A stretch of DNA of 64,000 bases from Loxodes magnus (lineage: Eukaryota; Ciliophora; Karyorelictea; Loxodida; Loxodidae), in the NCBI GenBank assembly GCA_946699065.1, contig CAMPDV010000063.1, positions 292,501 to 356,500 of the forward strand. Direction: 5' to 3'. Under the pieces are notes generated by a model. It made no database searches, was not told the DNA's origin, and saw only the letters and a list, made by a program, of their open reading frames with translations. Of this stretch, positions 12,701-24,665 are shown in pieces. Each line of letters starts with the position of its first letter. The first letter of the stretch is position 1. Made by a program: the position numbers and the translations under genes.

Positions 12701-14992
12701 TTTTATAAAGAATTTAGAAATTATTTGTTTAAATATGATTCACAATTAACAAATAAGTTTTATTTCAATTTGCTTTATAAATAAACTTTGATTATCATTT
12801 TATTTATTTCAATTAGACTAGCCTAAACTTTATATAACTAAATAAGGAATTTAAGTTATTTATCGCTTGTCTAAGTAATGTTCTAGCTGTATTTAATTAT
12901 TATAGATTCTATTTTAAAGTTGCTGCTTTAAAAAACTTTATAGCTGTTTACAAAAAGGAAATAGAATAACTATGTGAAATTAAACCTTGCTAAAATAAAA
13001 AAGGCTCTAATTAATGTGCTGATTCTAGTTATAATAAAATACACCTAACTTTAGCTTTATTTATCTTATAATTTTATAATCTATCTGCTTTATTTATACC
13101 TTTATCTTTACTAATAAAATTCAATTCATTTATATTCTATTCCACCCTTTTATTTTATAAATTTTGGCATTATTATCATTTAATAATATTTCATTATACT
13201 AATAATTTAATAAAAGAAAACTAAGATATATTAAGCATTTATATTCTTAGAAGAATTAAATAAATGATTGCTAGATATTTGGACTGGTATGTTTAAATTT
13301 ATTTATTTTAAGTATATCTAATCTAATAATTAACTTTAAATAAAATTATCTAAGTACAAATGCTATTATAAGCATTTATATCACTCAACTATCTTTAAAT
13401 CATTGCTAATTTATTTAATTTTTTCTTTTAGTTTCTATCTATCTAAGTTTAATTTTAATTATTTAAGTTTCCTTTATTATCATTTTGCTTTTTCACTAAT
13501 AACTTAGTGCTTTAATACATTATAGCTCTTATTTTATTATTTAGCTTTTTATGTTTAACAATTAAATTTATAGTCAAACCCAAAAAACTTTTATTCCTTT
13601 AGTTTGATTTAAATCTCAATCTTAAAAATTCTTTAATTACCTTAATAAAAATTGTTTAACAATCTTCTGAGCACAGAGAAGGATTGCAAAAATAATTATT
13701 TAAATTAAATTACATAATTATTATAATTTTTGATTCCTTTAATTTATTAACTAGCTCTAGATTGCTTTTAATTATTTTATAAATACTAGGAAAGAAATTT
13801 ATTATGATTGAATTATTAATACAATATAATTTATTAAATCTAGGTATTTTAAGCTATAGAGTATAGATATATTTTTATAATTTTAGCAATTTTCAATAAA
13901 AGCTTTTATAGATTATTATTTTATCTACCTTACTTTAGTAGGTTTATTGTTTAAATAATAATAATAAAGATTATCCTTCAACTAGAATAAATATCAGATG
14001 TAAAGAATATTTTAATTTTGCTTTTATCTTTGGAATGTAAAACTTCTTATTTATAAACTTAATATAAATGATTCTCTTCTAATAATTTTTATCTACTCTT
14101 AAGCTTATATAATGACGATAAATTAAAGATTATCATTCTTAAAGGAAAAGTTAAAAATTACAAGAAGTTAAGTTTTCCTAAATTTTATTTAATTAAGAAT
14201 TCATTACATTTCTAACTTTTTCAATTGCTATCATTATACATATGGAGCTATACATAACTAATAGATTCCTTTTTATTATATCTTTATGAAATATAAAAAA
14301 TATACTTGATGAAGAATTTAAAAAAAATAAAAAGCTAAATAAATTTCTTTATGGTTCAGGACACTTTTCCTAAAAAATTATCAACACAACATATTAAATC
14401 GGTAAAAATAATTAATATCGCTGAAAATAAAAAATATTCCAAGTTATCTTTAATTATTATAAAGGTTAGTTTAATAATTAATGGATAGAGAACTTAAAGA
14501 AAAATAGAAATCCCTGAATTATAAAATTTTAGTAACCATTTTAAAAGTAGCTCAAATAAATTTTAAATTCATTAACCTAAATAAAAAAGCAAATGTAAGC
14601 GCAAATTAGATGATATACAAAATAAAATTATTATTATTAGCATCTCGCTTCTTTATAATTTATAGCTAATGAAAGTATTAATTATAAATTATTTCATAAT
14701 AAATATAAAATTTTAACTAATTTAAAATTGTTGAAAAAAGTATTAGCAAAATAAAGCTTGGAAACAATAAAAATTAAAAAATCAAATATTTGTTAATCTT
14801 ATTAGATATTTTGAATGTAAATTTCATAATCATAAGACTTAATATCTGCTAACTAATTAATGCATTTATATTCTTTAATTTTGTTGTCAAATACTTGAAT
14901 AAAAGAGATTAGAGCTCTTTAAGTTTTCATTTAACTAGAAATATTTATATATATTTAATGAGATTATGCATCTTTTTCCAATTATATTTTAT
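12701..14992. other. AT-rich intergenic stretch
   Basis: No supported gene. The second copy of the string ATCCCTGAATTATA lies at 14510-14523. Otherwise A/T-rich sequence with occasional GC-bearing words but no family match. Confidence 0.45.
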
Positions 14993-15292
14993 TCACGCAA
15001 CTATTGCTATTATTTCCATAAATAAAGATCTAAACTAGAACATATTTGATTGTAGATTAAGGAATTTGCTTTCTTTGTCTGCTAAAATGTTTTCTTAAAT
15101 GATATTTGATGTATCTAATTTTCTTTTATAAGCAAAAGAATCTTAAAATGATGGTCTCTAAATCATATCGTTAATCTTAGTTTGGATAAAGAAATTGAAA
15201 TGAAAATTATAATTAATTTTCCATCTAGAATTCATTAAACTGTATTGACTCTTCTTTAGTTCTTTTAGGTAAGCTTTTTTCTTAGAAATCAT
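14993..15292 (-). CDS. Weak candidate small gene (second of two overlapping frames)
   Basis: The frame starts MISKKKAYLKELKK and reads 99 residues without any TGA to 14995-14993. It contains a charged segment (KRKLDTSNIIQENILADKE) that looks like real coding sequence and ends in a short hydrophobic run. Its ATG overlaps the TGA that closes the upstream frame at 15289-15579 (ATGA arrangement). Either the two are one gene of about 195 residues with a one-base shift, or only one is real. No homology was recognised. Confidence 0.3.
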
Positions 15293-15579
15293 TTTTGTAT
15301 TAGTTTCTTAAAATTCATCACACAAAAAGCGACTTGATTTAACTAAATGAAAGAGTCTAAATATCTGATTTCTATGTGGAAGTTAATTTATGAGACTTTA
15401 AAAAATTTAAGTTATTAACTAATTAATTTCCTTTTAGTTTTTAGCTTTATTTATTGTAAATAAGTTGAAGGAGCTAAAATTTTTATCTATTTCTTCTTAA
15501 AAATCTTCTTATATTCTGGGGAAATGTTAGCAGGCTAAATTATTCTAACCAATATTAATATTCTAATATCTTTTCGCAT
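15289..15579 (-). CDS. Weak candidate small gene (first of two overlapping frames)
   Basis: The frame starts MRKDIRILILVR and reads 96 residues with no internal TGA, ending at a TGA (15291-15289) that overlaps the ATG of the next frame. It includes text of mixed composition (QPANISPEYKKIF, KILAPSTYLQ) not typical of chance frames. With its neighbour it would give a protein the size of the small families elsewhere in the window, but I found no sequence match to them. Confidence 0.3.
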
Positions 15580-17741
15580 AATATAATCTTAGTTATATAA
15601 AATTTTTATCTATCAATTTCATAGATTTTTACAATCGAAAATGTGCACAAAAATTTAACTAAAAGCACAATGAAAGTTTTTGTCATTTAAAAATTAAAAT
15701 TTGTTGCATTCCGAAATTTTAGAACTTATCATCAAGATATAATACTTATTAATTTCATTTTATTTCTATTTCTTTCATTACAATTTTTATAAAAATTTGA
15801 GTTAATGTTAATATCCAATAATGAGATTTTATATTGTTGAGCCTTCGACGGAAAAACCATTTTTTTATTTTCAGTCTTTTTTTAGTCTTATTGATGGGGA
15901 GTTTGGTTTGATCTTTTTTAACTTTTAGTTATATTAACTAATTCTTTTATATTCTTTCTGTAAAAAATTGTTAGATATCTCATTTACTTATTTTTATGAA
16001 AGATTAGATCGAATGTCAAGGTAAATTAAGTTTTTTCATCTAAATCTAAAGTTATAAACAAAGTGAAGCAAGTTCATCAAAAGAATATTTAGGATTATAG
16101 GTTTTAAAATTTTTATTTCATTACAAAGAGTCTAGCCAGAGTTGGATTTTTTAATTTTTCCAAGTTAATAAATTTTTTTGACTCTTTCAACAATTATCTA
16201 GGTTTTTTCAAGGAAATTTCAAGCCTTAATACTTTCCTTTGCATACCTAAAATGGATTGAAATTTTTATAAATTTCAGGTAATGAAAAATATTTGATACT
16301 TTGATTGTCAATCACCTAACTTACAGTTCACTTGCTTATCTTCCTTTTATAAACAGTATTTAAAAAAAATTTAATTAATTAAAGAATAAGAGGTATTTTA
16401 TACTTTTTTTCTTAATCAAATGGCAAAATTCATTCTAAGATGCATTTTTAGCAGAGAATTATAAATTTTTTCTGATAAAATTTATCATTTTTCAGTTCAT
16501 TTTCAGCTTATTTGATTACATAAATGTAAGTAATTTTCAAAAAGGAAGGATTTGCATTCCTTTAATGTAATTAAGATGTGAATCTAAATAAAAATTTCAC
16601 ATTTTTTAATTAAATTGAAACATAAGGAATATTATTATTTATAATTTCTTAAAAATAAAAAATTTAATTTTTAAATTTCTTCGAATAAAAGCAAGTTAGA
16701 GAGATTTCAGAAATTATGTTTAATTATTTTATTTTTTATATTAAAATTATTTATTTTAATCAAAGCAAATTTATTATAAAATTAATTTAGATAAATTTTT
16801 TATACAAAATAATTATAAAATTGAAATATTTAGATTTTATTTTTATATACTAAAGAAATAATCCTAATTCATCTTTTGGAATTCATTAAATTAAAGCAGT
16901 TTATTTAAAAAGTAAAAATATTTAAAATTAAATTTTTTATAGGCTATTACAATAAAATAATTATATATAATTCTTTAATTAATTTAAAATTATTTTTCAT
17001 TTGATATCAACTTTTAAGTATAAGAAAATTAAGTCTAAGGTTTATATGCTTTAGGATAAAACAAAAAATTATGCTATATTTGCTTTTAATTTAATTTATA
17101 ACACTTATTTCAAGAGAATATTATTTCTTCTATTTTGGAATGAATCATTCAAAGATTTATTAAAATATAATCACTTTTAATTAAAAAATTACAATTCCTT
17201 ATTTCTTTTGCTCCACTTCTTTTCTTTATTAAGATTCTTAGTTTAATAAATAACTTTTGTGTCTTTCTGAAAATTTTAGATTAATTTTAATCACTTAAAA
17301 TGCTTAGAAAGTTATTAATAAATTAATTAAAATTTTTTAACATAAATTTTTTGCTAGGTAAATTAAAGATTAAAAATTCAAATTTAATTTTTTTAAGTTT
17401 GTTATTTAAGTTATTTCAAATTTCAAATTATTTAGAAAAAATTTTAAATAAAAATCTAGTAAATCATGAAACAAAAACCGGTGATAATAAATTCGTCTAA
17501 GTGTATAATTACATAAACTTTAACTATTTTCATAATATTAAAATATCTTCATTTAAATTGTTTAAAATTATTATAGATTTACTTTAAGTTTAGATTTTTA
17601 AGTTTTAAAGAAATAAAAATAATTTTTTTTTCTTATTTTTTATTTTTTCTTCATTACACTTTTATATTATTATTTTTTTCTAATTTAATGAATAAAAATT
17701 TAACTTTTTTAACATAATTTTTATTTACGCTCGAGATAAAA
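15580..17741. other. AT-rich stretch; one long minus-strand frame not accepted
   Basis: On the minus strand one frame stays open for about 680 codons (roughly 16.75 to 14.7 kb) if every UGA is Trp. Its Gly, Ala, Asp and Glu content is close to what random DNA of this base composition gives, and the density of TGA is as expected by chance, so I do not call a gene. Confidence 0.35.
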
Positions 17742-17813
17742 GGGCTGCTACGGGAATTGAACCCGTGACCTCTCGCACCCAAAGCGAGAATCATACCACT
17801 AGACCAAGCAGCC
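17742..17813 (-). tRNA. tRNA-Pro (anticodon UGG)
   Basis: A 72-base cloverleaf read on the minus strand. The acceptor stem GGCTGCT pairs with AGCAGCC, followed by discriminator C. The anticodon stem CTCGC/GCGAG encloses the loop TTTGGGT with anticodon TGG. The T arm ACGGG-TTCAATT-CCCGT contains the B box. There is no intron. A short T run follows the 3' end on the transcribed strand, as expected for RNA polymerase III termination. It is identical to the copies at 22194, 26927 and 39385. By wobble it would read CCA and probably other proline codons. Confidence 0.97.
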
Positions 17814-20800
17814 TATCTATAATTTCTACTTGAATTTAATTAAATGTCTTTCCTATCTATTTTTCAAAAAAATTTTAAGAATTGAGATATCAATATTTAA
17901 GATCTGTAGATAAATCTTAAAAAGTTTAAAAAATTATTTATTTAATTAATTTTATAAATAAAATTTGATTTTAGATTTATTTATTTAAGTCTTTAGTGTT
18001 TTTTATAATTTTTTCTATTTTTCTTTAATTAATCTAACTTTTTCAATTGCTAATATTGTTGTATTTACTAAGCCTTTTAATCTTCTCTTATTTTAACATT
18101 TTAGATTTTTATTTTAGGAAAATGTTATATTTTAGATGATAGCTTAATTTTTTCATCTTATAATTATTTAATTTATTCTTTATATTTTTCTATCTAAATA
18201 TTTTTAAAATTCTCACTAATTTAAAATTCCTCAGTATTATAGTTATAATATCTAAATTTAAATAATTTTGTAATTTTATTTTAACTAAATATACTTATCA
18301 GACTAACTAATAACTTTAATTAGAAATCTAGTAATTTTCAAAATTTAAAGCTATTTCTTACTATTGTTCAAAGTTATTAAATTTTCAATTTATTCTATTA
18401 TTTTTATAGGATCATTATACAAATTGCATTCAAATCGTTATAGTTGTATTTTAATTTTAGAATATAATGATTATGTTTAAATTGTTTTAATATTTGAATT
18501 ATTAACTTAAATTAAAATAAAACAGGCTTCTTAGAAAGCTCTTCTAAGTTAAATTAATTTTTATATAAAAGCATAATTATACATAAGTTAAGGAAAGTTT
18601 AACTAAATTTCTTCTATTATTAGTTTGAAAATAATATTAATATCTACTAAATTTAGATCAAAAGCTTAGCAATGGTAAATAGTTCTATATCTACTAAATT
18701 ACAATACTCTATTATATGATCTTTTATCATTTTTATTTACAATTTTTGATATAGTTCAGCCAAGTTTTTTAACTATTCTAAAGAATTTTGCTAACTTTAT
18801 TATGAAAGATACATCTTTTAAAGGTAAAATTTTATAACTAATTATGAAGAGTATTAAAATTAAAAGTATGGATAAGTTAAAAGTAATATATTAAATTATT
18901 AATAATAAATAAATAATTAATATAAGATATTAATATTATAATATGCATAGAGAAAAATTACAATCAACTTAATTATTAATCATAATTATGTCTCATCTTT
19001 TTGTTATAAATAAATCATTATCAAATTTTATAGGATTTATAATAAATAACCTGCTTAGATATAAAATTAACTTATAATATCTAAATAATTTATATTTAAA
19101 GTTTATATATTTTATTTACGTAAATAATTTTTATTATTTATAAACTAATAAAAAATAGTTATTTTAATAGTAGTCAATATAGAAAAATTTTGATTAAAGA
19201 AGGATTTTTAAAAATTATTTTACATAACTTTTCTTTTTTCATTTTATTAGCTTAAATAATTAAATTATTAACAAAAATTGTAAAATAATTCTAAATTTAT
19301 ATTTTTATATAAAGGATTTTTATTATCTGGTTATATGATAAATATTTTTCTCAAATAAAAAAAACTTTTAATTTTTAAGAAATTTAATTAAAAAAAATAA
19401 AAAAAAGAGTAAAAATTTAGTATCTTTTCAAACAAATTTTTAATTTATTTTAAATAAACAGTTTTATTTTTTTATTGCTCTAGTTATGGCACTTTGCAAA
19501 TATTTAGCTAATATTCTCCTTTTATGAATAACCAAAATTCTTTTTTAATTTATTCATAAATTAATTTTTTCTTTAGTCTGATATGATTGCTAACTTTAAG
19601 AAAGAAAAAAAATTTAATTAATTTATTATTTGATTTTTAAATTCATTTTTTACATAGACAGATTATCTCTATATAAAATTTAATTTACATTTTTCTCTTA
19701 ATTTCCTTTATTTTAATAATTTTATTTTTTTCATAAAAGTATCAAAGAAACTCTAGATTTTTAATTACTAAAATAAAAACTAAATTCTTCTTTATTTTGT
19801 TTTAATATTTCATAAGATATTTTGTGTGTTACATGATATATTAAATTTGATAAAAGAGTTAAAAGCACATTTATCTATTCACTTTCATTAACTTTAGTTA
19901 TTCTTTAGTGGTATTTATTTTCTTTAAATGCGAATAACTTTGGCCAGATTTATCTCAATTTAAACTTTAGTAAAATTATTATCTTATCATCTATGTTTTC
20001 TACAATACTTACTTATAATTTAAGCAACTGCTCTATTTGAAGAATTTTAAAATTATTGATGAAATAACGAGTATTTAATGCTTCATTGTATTTTTTATTA
20101 AAAAGGTAAAATCACATTAAACTGCTTTAGACTCCTAAAACCTCTATTATTTATTAGACCTTTTAGATATTTTACAATATTAGTTAATCATTCTCGTGCT
20201 TCAAAGAAAATTCTATCTCTATTCTCTTTCTAATATACTTCGTTCTTATAGATGTAGGATATAATATAATATTATAGAAGAAAATAAAATTATATATATC
20301 ATTTTAGAGCTTTAATTAGCTTTAATGTAAACAAAATTAAAGAAACTTTATTTTGCTTTTTATCCTCTACAAAATGATGTAGACCAGTATGCTGTTTGAT
20401 GCTTACTTATATTTAGCTTTTTAATATTAGTTAAAGTACTTAATACAGGAAGATGGCTATAATGAAAAATATCATAACTGGAATTTATATATAAGTGATT
20501 AAATTTAAAATAAAGCTTATCTTTAACTAGCCTAGTTTCTAAAAATAGATTAATAAGAAATTATTAACATTTACTTCAAGTGTAAGTTGATTTATTCATA
20601 ACATATTAGAATAGCTACTTTAATAAGAATCCTAAATTAAACAATCATTTTATGAAGTTCAAAGAAAAGCTAAGAACTTAGTAATATAAAGCTATATTGT
20701 TAAACAGTTTTTGGTTTAATAAAGAAGTTATGCTATTAGTCTTAGAAATTAAAAACAATAAGATTAAATTTAATTTATACCTTTATAAAATATTTTAAAT

Positions 20801-20828
20801 AATTAACTTATTTTAAATTTAACTAAAG
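17814..20828. other. AT-rich stretch without a confident gene
   Basis: Mostly low-complexity A/T sequence. Minus-strand text from an ATG at 20475 includes a charged segment (NRDRIFFEAREWLTN) near 20.2 kb that could be part of a real gene, but I found neither a family match nor a clear end. Confidence 0.4.
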
Positions 20829-21428
20829 ATGGATAAACAAAATTTCCTACAACCGCATTCATATGCTTAAAATGCTGTTTTGAGACCAGAGTAGTTGAGT
20901 GAGAATGGTTAAAGTCAGAATAGAAAATTATTGAGGTATCGAAATTTAAGAAAAGAGGAAAATGAAAATATAAGAAGACACCAAAATGTTCAATTAATAG
21001 AAAAGGAAAGAAAGAAATATACTCCAATGCTAGAAATAAATGATAATACACTACTTGCAAGGAGGAAATCATTTAACAATGATCAATAAATAGATTTAAC
21101 CAATTAAAGCAAAGAAAAATTCTCATTTAACAGTTCAAGCACTACTAGTCCTATTTCATCGTATTCATTAACTTATAACCCTAGACCTTTAAATTTCACT
21201 AAATAAAGCAAATACATAGTGGAAATTACTAAAAATACTTAGGTTAAAGAAGAAATAAAAGCTGAATAGAAAATTGAAAAATAACAGAACGATTTAGGAA
21301 AGGAGATGTTTAAAAAATACTGATTATACAAAGCAATAATAGGAAAATTGCTAGCTTGTTTTTTATTAATATCAAGTTTCCTATTTTATAAAATTTTATC
21401 TGGCGCATCATCTAGTGAAACCAGGTGA
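20829..21428 (+). CDS. Tail-anchored membrane protein, six-member family, copy 1
   Basis: 199 residues, ending at a TGA. The N-terminal two thirds are polar and Gln/Asn/Lys/Ser-rich. The family block lies at residues 58-82: EKERK, a proline, then T-L-L-A-RRK. A second shared element, SKYIVEIT, lies at 127-134. A hydrophobic helix at about 169-190 near the C-terminus predicts a tail-anchored membrane protein facing the cytosol. Codon 165 is TGA (21321-21323), directly before LYKAI. The copy at 48.3 kb is also 199 residues long and has TGG at codon 165 before IYKII, so UGA encodes Trp here. UAA/UAG codons are frequent and read as Gln. No outside homologue was recognised and the function is unknown. 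The start is the first ATG and aligns with the paralogue. Confidence 0.8.
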
Positions 21429-22193
21429 AAAAACGAATAACATTGCTTAATTCATAATTATATTTGTTATACATAATATTTATAAATATTCACTACCATT
21501 TGCTTGGCTTTAGCAATTTACAAATTTCCATTATGAAATTAAATTACTTTATCCTAATAACTAAGTTTCTTTCAACAGAATTAAGAAGATTTATTAAATA
21601 AAAAGGAAACCAATTTATAAATATAAATGTCTAGAATAGCAATTATTAATAATGAATTAATATTAGTTTTGCTCGAATGAGATATTGATTTTAGTTTAGA
21701 ATCCAACTTTTAATGATAAACATTAATTAATATACACCTCATTTTTAATTATTTTCAATCATTTATTTATTGTATTTCTTAGGTTTAATCTCAAAGCTAT
21801 TAAATAAAAAGAAATCTTAAATGATGATTTTAGAGTAATAGAACAAAATATGAAATTAGTAGATTAAATTGAGATTAAAAGATGAAAATATCAGATGCTT
21901 TGCTAATTAATAGTTCTATTTTCGTTTTTTAGAATTTATAATGAAATTGATTTCGCTATCTATAACTAATTAAATAAAGAGATAAACTGAATTAAATATC
22001 CCAAAAAATAAAATAAAATTTGATAAATTGCTGAGCATAATTGAAATGAGTTAATATAAGTAAATAATATTCATAATCTAACTAGATAAAATGTATGAAA
22101 TGGTTTTAATAGTTATTTATTTTAAGGATAAACTGAATCATTCGTTAAAAGATAATTAAATATTTAAAGAATTGAGATCATTATATTTAACAA
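21429..22193. other. Intergenic stretch between a membrane protein gene and tRNA-Pro
   Basis: AT-rich; no reading frame or element supported. Confidence 0.5.
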
Positions 22194-22265
22194 GGCTGCT
22201 TGGTCTAGTGGTATGATTCTCGCTTTGGGTGCGAGAGGTCACGGGTTCAATTCCCGTAGCAGCCC
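22194..22265 (+). tRNA. tRNA-Pro (anticodon UGG)
   Basis: Same 72-base sequence as the minus-strand copy at 17742-17813, here on the plus strand, with an intact cloverleaf, TGG anticodon, and CTTTTT directly after the acceptor end as the polymerase III terminator. The flanking sequences of the copies are not similar, so the tRNA alone was copied or conserved. Confidence 0.97.
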
Positions 22266-23713
22266 TTTTTAAATTGAACATAACTAAAATAGTTTATTCT
22301 TTATTAGAGATTTTTTAAATTATCAAGTTAAAACAGCAGCATTATTAACTACCTAAATTATCATATTTTAAATACTCTTCAAGTATTTCTTTATAAAAAT
22401 AGAATTTAATTTATACAAAAGTCATCACTACAAAATTTAAAAATTTTATTTAGATAACAATTTTAATTATGTAAGATAAAAGAGCTAGTTAAATATAAAA
22501 TAATGATAAAATTATAGCAATAAGCATTTTATGACAAATAGATATTAACTTTTAGAGTTATTAAAGCTAGATAATAAGCAATTCTTTATTCAAATCTAAG
22601 AATCTTAATAATAAGCTTGATTCTTTAGTTTTAAAATAAGCTTAGGTAAAATATTAATGATTTAATCTTTATAAGCAATGATTCTTTTATTTTTAGTGAT
22701 CTTTTAATTTCAAGCATTTAACTCAAATAGCAAGTATTTATTTATATAATATTTTTTACGATTTCTATAGAAATATTAAGAATAAGCTTATAATCCAGTT
22801 CTAAATTATTCATTTTATAATTTAGAATGCTTATTCAAATTTGAAGCATTTTAACTAACTAAGAAAGCTTGAAGAGAAATTAGATCTAATTATGCTTTAA
22901 AAATGACAAAATAAAGATGAAAATTTAAATTGAAAAAATGTTCTAAAATAATTGAAAATTATTAGTGTAGAAATAAAATAAATATCTACTAAAATAAAAT
23001 TATAATTCCTTTAATAGTTGCTATACCTGCTTTCTTATTATTAATTTATTTTGCTTCTTTAGTTTATTTTTGTCTCTTGATTCAGATATTCTAAGTTATA
23101 ATTATTCAATTTAGTATCCAGAACAAAATTTAGGAATTTTATACTTTAATGCTTTGTAATTTATTATGAAATAATTACTCTTATAGTCTTTATCTTAGCC
23201 ACATTAATTAAATTAAGACTAAATCTTTGTAATAAGGAAGCATTTTCTTCAGCTTACTAATGATATTTTAAAGAAGAATTTTAAATATAAATTTACTCAA
23301 TAATAAATTAGACATCTCTTAGCTCTTTTAATCTCATTAGACTTAAAATTTCATTGAAGTTAATTAAATTAAATTAGCCATTCTAATGCTTAAAATTTAA
23401 AATTTATTAGCCTTGTATTATTTCTAAAGGGCTGTATTAAAAGTAACTTAGACTAAAGCGTTTATTAGATAATTAAATTAAATATATTACCTCATTTACT
23501 CTGTAATAGATAAATGTATCTAAAGTTAAATTAATACTTCAAAGACTTAAATCTAATAATCGCAAGTTAGCAGATTTTATTTAAAGTCTTCTTAAGTAAT
23601 AACTAAAGAATTAAAAACAATAGCTGTCATTAGTATTTAGTAATATTTATTAATTTTTATTCAATTTTCAATTATGCTTTTATATTTGAAAATCGATAGA
23701 TAAAAAAGATCGA
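22266..23713. other. AT-rich stretch without a recognised gene
   Basis: Long frames exist on the plus strand but overlap each other in different phases with similar composition, so none can be chosen. Confidence 0.4.
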
Positions 23714-24373
23714 ATGATTGAGAATATACATGGCATGAAGCAAGTTGATATACATTAAAAAGGATGACTGTTTCCTTTATTTATCCAAGAAGAAAATTTA
23801 TAGGAGAAAAATAGAAAATATCCTTTATATAGAGTCAAGTTTATTATTCCTTTAATTGAATGAATGAATAAAAGTATTGAGTATGCTTACTAAAGAGAAA
23901 TAATTTATAAATATAGAATTATTATATTACGTTTTCATCTTTCTTTTACATGCTATTATCTTAATGTAGCAGCATTTTAGGCTAAAATTTATGAAAAAGA
24001 ATTATTTCGACAAAATTATTAAAAGCATAATTAACTAGTTAAAAGAGAAATTACAATGTTTGCTTTTATATATTTATTTTTCTGGCATCTGCTGAAAGAA
24101 AAATTACTATAAGAAGATTTTAATAAGCTGATGGATAAAGAAGCTAAAATATATTAAATATAGAAACATTTTTCAAATTTAAACTTTTAGAATCTTGATT
24201 ATCCCTAAACTATGCATAAGTTTCAAATCAATTATATATATTTAAATCTTCTTAATATTTTTCTATATAAATTTTATAGTGGTATATTTAAATCCAAAAT
24301 TAAAAGATGCTATGTTTAAAATTAAGTGATAAGCCTGAATAGAAATCACTTATAAATTAACTATATTTAATGA
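23714..24373 (+). CDS. Weak candidate gene, unknown protein
   Basis: From the ATG at 23714 the frame reads MIENIHGMKQVDI and continues 219 residues to a TGA at 24371-24373, with internal TGAs read as Trp. Acidic residues and proline are more frequent than expected by chance (for example EKLLQEDFNKLMDKEAKI). Hydrophobic stretches in the middle could be membrane segments. A competing frame on the same strand is also open, so this call rests on composition alone. It lies tail to tail with the USP gene. Confidence 0.33.
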
Positions 24374-24665
24374 AGCATTTTGAGCACAATTTATTTTTTA
24401 ATATGAGGATGCTTTTATTAATTGAATATTCGTCTATCTAATTCATAATATCTATTCTATTGCTTAGAATTATTCTAATTAAAAATATTTAATTCTACTT
24501 TTTTCATCTTTAAAGCATTTCAAAGTTCTTTAAAGCTAATAAGAATTTATTAATATATAAATCAATTTTTTATAGTTTATGAAGCTGATTTTGATATAGT
24601 GAGTTGATTTATTTTAAGAAAGAAGCTACATTTTATATTAAGTTAGAATTTCTTAAATTTTAGAA

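Noticed and set aside
14700-16750. Minus-strand frame open for about 680 codons if UGA is always Trp
   Set aside because: With no codon acting as a hard stop every frame is open. Gly, Ala, Asp, Glu and TGA frequencies are near what random DNA of this composition yields, and there is no motif or homologue.
19700-20475. Minus-strand frame starting MIFFIIAIF with a charged segment NRDRIFFEAREW
   Set aside because: The charged segment is suggestive, but several TGAs, no end and no homology leave it below the reporting level.
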